Source: Kiritimatiellia bacterium
Lineage (GTDB): Bacteria; Verrucomicrobiota; Kiritimatiellia; PWTM01
Length of the DNA stretch: 64,000 nt
Reading direction: 5' to 3'
Assembly: GCA_026417735.1 (NCBI GenBank)
Contig: JAOACR010000009.1
Location: forward strand, 62,001-126,000
Shown here: piece by piece, positions 59,838 through 64,000 of the stretch
How the letters are laid out: each line of letters opens with the position of its first letter
How positions within the stretch are numbered: the stretch's first letter is position 1
Made by a program: the position numbers and the translations under genes
Notes under the pieces: generated by a model
Database searches by the model: none
Seen by the model: only the letters and a program-made list of their open reading frames with translations
Told to the model about the DNA's origin: nothing

Positions 59838-62207
59838 GTGCGCCCGCAGGCTCTATCGTTTGCAGCACTTGGCCGACGGGCGCTCCCCGCTCTCTCGACC
59901 GTGTTGGCCCTCTCCGCGCAGGCGGGGCCGGCCGCCGTGTGGATACCCCGCAATGGTGCGCCACCTGCCACGGTTTCAGCCGACGGCGTCCGCTTTGAGC
60001 TCCCTTTCGATGAATCGTCCACCGAACGACTGTACTGGGACCTCCCCGGCGCATGGTCGCCCGGCGGAGGTTCGTTGATCAAACTCGAGTTCTCGGTGGA
60101 CTCGCCGGTCGCGATCCGGTCATGTCTGATTTACTTTGAAAGTGGCCCAGGTTGGCACGTCGCCGCGGTGCCGATCCAGCGGCCGGGCCGCCAGCGCGTC
60201 TTTCTGTCGCTTCGGGCAATGGAGTCGGAAGGACGGCCAGGCAGCTGGGCTTCGGTTCGCCGCATTCGACTTTCGTTCTGGCGATCGGCGCCCAGTCGTG
60301 CACAGTTTGTACTACACGAGCTGAGGGGAACCGACCCACTCGCCGTGGTGCTCATTGGCGACCACTCGCTGCCCACCGCAGGCGAACGGGCATTTGCGGG
60401 CGCGGCCGCCCGGCGCGTGTGGCGCTGGCTCGACACCATGGGCCTGCCCGTTGCCGCTATCCCTGAATCCGAATTCGTCGGCGACACGAGCGCGCGAGTC
60501 GCGATCCTGCCGTATAATCTCTCGCTCCCGCATAGGGTCTGGGAGGCGATCCGGCGCTACGCGCGGCGGGGGGGGCGGCTCATCGTGTGTTATTCGGCGG
60601 ACCCTCGCCTCGCGGAACTGATGGGGGTCCGTCTGGGCAGCTACCTGCGACTCACCAACGGGTTGCAGTGGACTTCCCTTCGCTTCGCTGAATCCCAGCG
60701 CTGGCCGTTCGCTCCAGAAATCTATCAGACAACGGCGCAGATTCTTCCGGTCGAGCCCGCGCGCGCCGATGCGCAGCTGATCGCCACATGGTGCGGGGAC
60801 GGCGTCACCGCTCGCCCGGCCTGTGTCGCTTCCACAAACGGCTTTTGGATGACCTGCGTGCCGAACAGCGATGACGGCCCGGCTAAACAATGGCTGTTTG
60901 CCGGCATGGTTGCGCTGCTCGCGCCTGAAGCGTGGTCATGGATCGCGCCGCCTGCACTGGAGGAAGCAGGACGGGTGGACTCGTTCCGCAATTTTCAGGA
61001 GGCGGTCGAATGCATCCGTGCCGCAGCGCCCCGCAACGCCACCGTGGCTTCCCTTCTGGATCGCGCCGCACGCAGCCGCGTGGCCGCCGTGGAGGCGAGC
61101 GCGAGGGGAGACTGGCCGGCCTTCGCCGCCGCACTCCGCGACGGCCGCCAGGCCCTCATTGAGGCTTACGCGCGAACTCAGTCGCCTCGGCCCGGTGAAC
61201 GCGTTGGCATCTGGGACCACTCGGGCACCGGGTGGTACCCGGGCGACTGGGATCGCAGCTGCCGGGAACTTCGCACCAGCGGCGTCACCGACGTGTTTCC
61301 GAACCTGCTCTGGCCCGCACAGGCACATTTCCCGAACGACGTCGTGCCCCCCTCCTACACTCTTCGAGCGAGGGGCGATCAGGCCGCTGCAGTGATCGCC
61401 GCCGCCCGTCGGCACGGACTCCGCGTCCATCTATGGAAGGTCTGCTGGAATTTAGAGGGCCTGCCCGAAACTGAACTGCGCCGACTCGCCGCCGCCGGCG
61501 CACTTCAGAGCCGTGCCGATGGGGAGTGGATCCCGTGGTTGAATCCGGCCATCCCCGCAAACGCCGACCGGGAGCTGGCCGCGATCACCAACGCGGCCGC
61601 CCGATACAGCTTTGACGGAATCCATCTTGACTACATCCGCTGGCCCAGTAGCGACGCCGACTTCGGCCCCGCGACCCGGCGCGCGTTTGAGCAGTCCGTC
61701 GGCCGGCCCGTCGCCCGCTGGCCCGCGGACGTCCGCGGCGACGGCCCCCGCGCCGCCGAGTTCCGCCGTTGGCGCGCGGAAGTGATCTCCGCGTTCGTCC
61801 GCCGCGTACGTATCGAGCTCCAGCGCATCGCACCGGCGATGGCGCTGTCGGCGGCCGTCTTTGCGGACCCGACCGACTGTCCGCAAACGGTCGGCCAGGA
61901 CTGGCCCCGCTGGTTGCGTGAAGGATGGGTGGACTTCGTTTGCCCGATGAACTACGACGAAAATCTCCGCCGGTTCGCAGCCCGCTGCGCTGCGCACGCG
62001 TCGCTGCCGCAGGCCGCCGGCCGGATTTGGCAGGGCATCGGCGCAAGCGCGAACGACTCCCAGCTGTTGGCCGACCAGGTCATCGAGCAGGTGATCGAAG
62101 CGCGCCGCAGTGGCGCCGCAGGATTCGTGCTCTTCGAGATGAGTCCAGAAGTACGCGAGCACGTGTTACCCATGCTGCGACTCGGCGTCACGGCGCCGCC
62201 GCCCTGA
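59838..62207 (+). CDS. Secreted GHL10/DUF187-like glycoside-hydrolase-family protein
   Basis: A 789-residue protein from the GTG at 59838 with a signal peptide (LGRRALPALSTVLALSAQAG). Residues of about 30-170 are a beta-sandwich. Residues of about 170-370 are a Rossmann-like region (VVLIGDHSLPTAGERAF, RRYARRGGRLIVCYSADP). The last 350 residues are a TIM barrel of the DUF187/GHL10 type: GVTDVFPNLLWPAQAHFPN, HGLRVHLWKVCWNLEG, YSFDGIHLDYIRWP with Asp594 and Asp598, and VDFVCPMNYDENLRRF. Family members are predicted glycosidases, with peptidoglycan or uronate targets proposed for some. A run of eight G lies at 60568-60575 in the Rossmann-like part. No Shine-Dalgarno sequence is seen. Confidence 0.8.
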   Translation: MRPQALSFAALGRRALPALSTVLALSAQAGPAAVWIPRNGAPPATVSADGVRFELPFDESSTERLYWDLPGAWSPGGGSLIKLEFSVDSPVAIRSCLIYFESGPGWHVAAVPIQRPGRQRVFLSLRAMESEGRPGSWASVRRIRLSFWRSAPSRAQFVLHELRGTDPLAVVLIGDHSLPTAGERAFAGAAARRVWRWLDTMGLPVAAIPESEFVGDTSARVAILPYNLSLPHRVWEAIRRYARRGGRLIVCYSADPRLAELMGVRLGSYLRLTNGLQWTSLRFAESQRWPFAPEIYQTTAQILPVEPARADAQLIATWCGDGVTARPACVASTNGFWMTCVPNSDDGPAKQWLFAGMVALLAPEAWSWIAPPALEEAGRVDSFRNFQEAVECIRAAAPRNATVASLLDRAARSRVAAVEASARGDWPAFAAALRDGRQALIEAYARTQSPRPGERVGIWDHSGTGWYPGDWDRSCRELRTSGVTDVFPNLLWPAQAHFPNDVVPPSYTLRARGDQAAAVIAAARRHGLRVHLWKVCWNLEGLPETELRRLAAAGALQSRADGEWIPWLNPAIPANADRELAAITNAAARYSFDGIHLDYIRWPSSDADFGPATRRAFEQSVGRPVARWPADVRGDGPRAAEFRRWRAEVISAFVRRVRIELQRIAPAMALSAAVFADPTDCPQTVGQDWPRWLREGWVDFVCPMNYDENLRRFAARCAAHASLPQAAGRIWQGIGASANDSQLLADQVIEQVIEARRSGAAGFVLFEMSPEVREHVLPMLRLGVTAPPP

Positions 62208-62240
62208 TCCCCTGCCCGGCGTGTCCGCTCGCGGCCAGCA

Positions 62241-62269
62241 TCGACGCGACCCTTATCCCGGCGTATCCT
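62241..62269 (+). promoter_or_regulatory. Promoter of the lytic transglycosylase gene
   Basis: TCGACG at 62241-62246, 17-nt spacer, TATCCT at 62264-62269. The -10 ends 10 nt before the ATG, leaving at most a few leader bases. Confidence 0.5.
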
Positions 62270-62279
62270 CCCCCTGGTC

Positions 62280-62870
62280 ATGTGGGCGGTCCGAGCGCTG
62301 ATCCGTGCGCTGCGCTGGCCACTCGCCGCCGGCGCAACAGTTGTCCTTTCGACCGGAATTTATTGGTATTGGCGGATCCACCGGTTCGACGAGCTTCTGC
62401 GAAACGTTGCGCGCGAATACGGCGCCGATCCCAATCTGCTCCGCGCCGTGATCTGGCGGGAGAGCCGATTCAACCCGATGGCGATCGGCCGGCGCGGCGA
62501 AATCGGTCTGATGCAGATCACCCCGGGCGCCGCGGCCGACTGGGCCGCTGCCGAGGGGCGCCCTGTTCCCGCCATCCCCGAACTGTTTCTGCCGTCGGTC
62601 AATGTCCGCGCGGGCACCTGGTACCTGCAGCGAGCGGTCGAGCGATGGACGCCGCGGGCGGACGACCCACTGCCCTTTGCGCTCGCGGAATACAACGCGG
62701 GCCTCACCCGCGCCGAACGCTGGGCGGCCAGCGCCGCGACCGCCAGTCAGTTTTGGCACCGTATTGAGTTCCCCTCCACCCGCCGCTACATCGCTGCGGT
62801 CCTGCGCCACTATCGCGGCACCGTCATCGTTTCCCCACCCTCGGACCGCGCCCGCGCGTCATCGCGATAG
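62280..62870 (+). CDS. Membrane-anchored lytic transglycosylase (SLT domain)
   Basis: A 196-residue protein. Residues of about 13-32 form one membrane helix (WPLAAGATVVLSTGIYWYW), and the rest is a compact SLT domain outside: catalytic Glu61 (VIWRESRFNP), the GLMQITPGAA motif, VNVRAGTWYLQRAVERW and FALAEYNAGLTRAERW. It cleaves peptidoglycan glycan strands to 1,6-anhydromuramyl ends. No MltC/E-type extra domain. The gene has its own promoter and no ribosome-binding site. Confidence 0.92.
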   Translation: MWAVRALIRALRWPLAAGATVVLSTGIYWYWRIHRFDELLRNVAREYGADPNLLRAVIWRESRFNPMAIGRRGEIGLMQITPGAAADWAAAEGRPVPAIPELFLPSVNVRAGTWYLQRAVERWTPRADDPLPFALAEYNAGLTRAERWAASAATASQFWHRIEFPSTRRYIAAVLRHYRGTVIVSPPSDRARASSR

Positions 62871-62920
62871 GAGCCTTCGTCCCCCCGCCGTTCGGTCAAA
62901 TCTTCCGCCGGCCATCCGGT

Positions 62921-62949
62921 TTGGCGTCCGTCAAGGTCGGCGGTAGACT
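62921..62949 (+). promoter_or_regulatory. Promoter of the ferritin-like gene
   Basis: TTGGCG at 62921-62926, 17-nt spacer, TAGACT at 62944-62949. Leader of about 45 nt before the ATG at 63002, with AAGGAG 6 nt ahead of the start. Confidence 0.65.
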
Positions 62950-63001
62950 GCGCATGAAGACCGAGAGCGCGACGCGGCAGCCCGAACTTAAGGAGCACGC
63001 C

Positions 63002-63454
63002 ATGCCGTTTGAACAAACGCGCGATGTGATCGAGCGGGCCCGAGCATTCCACCGGCAACTCGCCGAGCGGTTCCATCGGATCGAGCGGCAGTCCGACCGC
63101 GAACGCATCCAGATGCTGATGGACTACCTCGCCGCTCACGAGGAACGAATGGAACGACGATTGGCCGCGTTCGAAACAAAGTCTGCGCGCTCGCTGCTCG
63201 ACATGTGGTATCAGTATCCGCCACCCGACGACGTCGTCCGCGCTCTCGAACAGATCCGCCTCTCGCCGGATATGACCATTCCCGAGATCGTCTGCGCGGC
63301 CCTTCATCTCGACGAGCAAATCCTCCGGCTCTACCGCTGGGCCGCCGATTCCGCACCATCCCCCCAGGTTCGGGAAGTGTTCGAAGCTCTGCTCAATGAG
63401 CATAAGGAAGAGCGTCGGCGGCTCGTGTTTGGCTTGTTTGTGCCCGATCTCTGA
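63002..63454 (+). CDS. Ferritin-like helical protein, function unknown
   Basis: A 150-residue all-alpha protein. Four amphipathic helices are visible: TRDVIERARAFHRQLAERFHRI, RERIQMLMDYLAAHEERMERRLAAFE, MTIPEIVCAALHLDEQILRLYRWAA and SPQVREVFEALLNEHKEERRRLVFGL. The E..H pairs (AAHEE, NEHKEE) resemble iron ligands of rubrerythrin-like folds, but not all positions can be confirmed. The ATG at 63002 has AAGGAG 6 nt ahead. Neither neighbour suggests a partner. Confidence 0.65.
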   Translation: MPFEQTRDVIERARAFHRQLAERFHRIERQSDRERIQMLMDYLAAHEERMERRLAAFETKSARSLLDMWYQYPPPDDVVRALEQIRLSPDMTIPEIVCAALHLDEQILRLYRWAADSAPSPQVREVFEALLNEHKEERRRLVFGLFVPDL

Positions 63455-63511
63455 ACGGAACTCAGAACGCTGCCGAACGAGTCGGCCGAGCGCATTCGGG
63501 GAAGGCGAGGT

Positions 63512-63586
63512 TGGCACCCCCTACCGGAATCGAACCGGTCTTTGCAGGATGAGAACCTGCCGTCCTAGCCGATAGACGAAGGGGGC
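63512..63586 (-). tRNA. tRNA-Glu (anticodon CTC)
   Basis: A 75-nt cloverleaf on the minus strand. Acceptor GCCCCCT pairs with AGGGGGT (one G-T), anticodon stem GCAGG/CCTGC encloses TTCTCAT with CTC at 63553-63551, T arm ACCGG-TTCGATT-CCGGT. Discriminator G and an encoded CCA end, as in tRNA-Glu. Confidence 0.95.
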
Positions 63587-63606
63587 ACGTCCATCAGAGC
63601 GCCGTG

Positions 63607-63635
63607 AAAATACACGAGGCTCTGGTCCTCGTCAA
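63607..63635 (-). promoter_or_regulatory. Promoter of tRNA-Glu
   Basis: On the minus strand TTGACG (63635-63630), 17-nt spacer, TATTTT (63612-63607). It would start transcription about 14 nt before the tRNA. Confidence 0.7.
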
Positions 63636-64000
63636 CCGCCGCGCACGATGCGTGCCGGTCGCCCGCGCAGCCGCTCCGGCGTCGCGACCGACGCGTAGCT
63701 CTCGGTGGCGCCGTGCTGACCTCCACCGCCCGCACAGAACCCGCTGTTGCCCGGGCTCCGCCTCGCGCCGACCGGCTGTTCGCGCGGACCGCAGGCCCGG
63801 ACTTGAACGACCGGCTGCAAGCACCCCCGGACCAATAAATCCAACATCTGGGTTCGAGTGGATCCACTCTTTGCTCCGAAGGGCACCTCAACAAATCTTA
63901 GAATTGAGATTGACAAGTTAACGGTTTTATCAGACCTTCGCCTCAGAGCATCATAAGTCCGGCGAGCAATGAGTCTTCTCAGCAAAAGAAAGCAGGCCCA
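63636..64000. other. Window end, no supported gene
   Basis: I find no supported coding region in these 365 nt. The last 120 nt are much richer in A and T than the rest. GAGTGGATCCACTC at 63856-63869 is a perfect 14-nt palindrome. Reading frames here lack family signatures and ribosome-binding sites. Confidence 0.55.

Noticed and set aside
63632-63985. Open frame of 117 codons at the window end
   Set aside because: No ribosome-binding site or motif and it crosses a sharp composition change.

Overview
The window is GC-rich bacterial chromosome with dense gene packing. At least twenty gene junctions are 4-bp ATGA, GTGA or TTGA overlaps. The gene set suggests an anaerobic, polysaccharide-degrading member of the PVC group, most likely Kiritimatiellota/Kiritimatiellae. 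The evidence is a PEP-CTERM protein built of autotransporter-type beta-strand repeats, secreted glycoside hydrolases (GH16, GH2, GH50-like, GHL10-like), a squalene-cyclase-repeat secreted protein, a Rex-controlled electron-bifurcating [FeFe] hydrogenase, and paired MBOAT/SGNH acetylation modules. The taxonomic call is inference: no rRNA gene or other taxonomic marker was found.

Layout. 1-10626 (minus): a head-to-tail series running from rex (10626) down to the 5' end of murA, which is cut by the window edge. It comprises rex, a DRTGG protein, a CBS/HATPase protein, a second DRTGG-like protein, a PHP-domain protein, RidA, a secreted propeller-like protein, MBOAT1, SGNH1, a YihY-CNBD fusion and a squalene-cyclase-repeat protein. 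10627-10829: divergent control region with a near-perfect Rex operator between two promoters. 10830-15904 (plus): hydC-hydE-hydD-hydB-hydA. 16043-24905 (minus): an eight-gene operon for a CDP-linked deoxysugar plus a GT-C-like membrane protein. 25111-27314 (plus): M14 carboxypeptidase and GH16. 27425-28183 (minus): MTA/SAH nucleosidase. 28267-31071 (plus): GH2. 31166-39833 (minus): M16C peptidase followed by a Yej-type peptide ABC importer (FEBA order). 39973-40059: tRNA-Tyr. 40079-47874 (minus): purM-purH-MBOAT2-SGNH2-lipoprotein-subtilase. 48148-50225 (plus): lipoamide dehydrogenase and a HAD phosphatase. 50256-55465 (minus): PEP-CTERM protein and lipoyl synthase. 55907-56668 (minus): superoxide dismutase with a Tat leader. 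56884-63454 (plus): GH50-like, GHL10-like, lytic transglycosylase and ferritin-like genes. 63512-63586 (minus): tRNA-Glu. The last roughly 400 bases carry no gene I can support.

How the parts fit. The hydrogenase would oxidise NADH and reduced ferredoxin together to make H2, with Rex reading NADH/NAD+ at the shared promoter region. Glycan breakdown outside the cytoplasm and peptide uptake supply fermentable substrate. The MBOAT/SGNH pairs and the CDP-sugar operon decorate surface polysaccharides.

Most notable observations: (i) a DRTGG/CBS-HATPase/DRTGG/PHP block co-transcribed with rex and divergent from the hydrogenase; (ii) several monocistronic or first genes whose -10 element ends only 6-10 nt before the start codon with no Shine-Dalgarno sequence, suggesting leaderless mRNAs; (iii) a SOD gene with an exported-form start and a second in-frame start with a strong ribosome-binding site; (iv) a 20-bp tandem duplication that shifts the frame at the end of a membrane protein gene.
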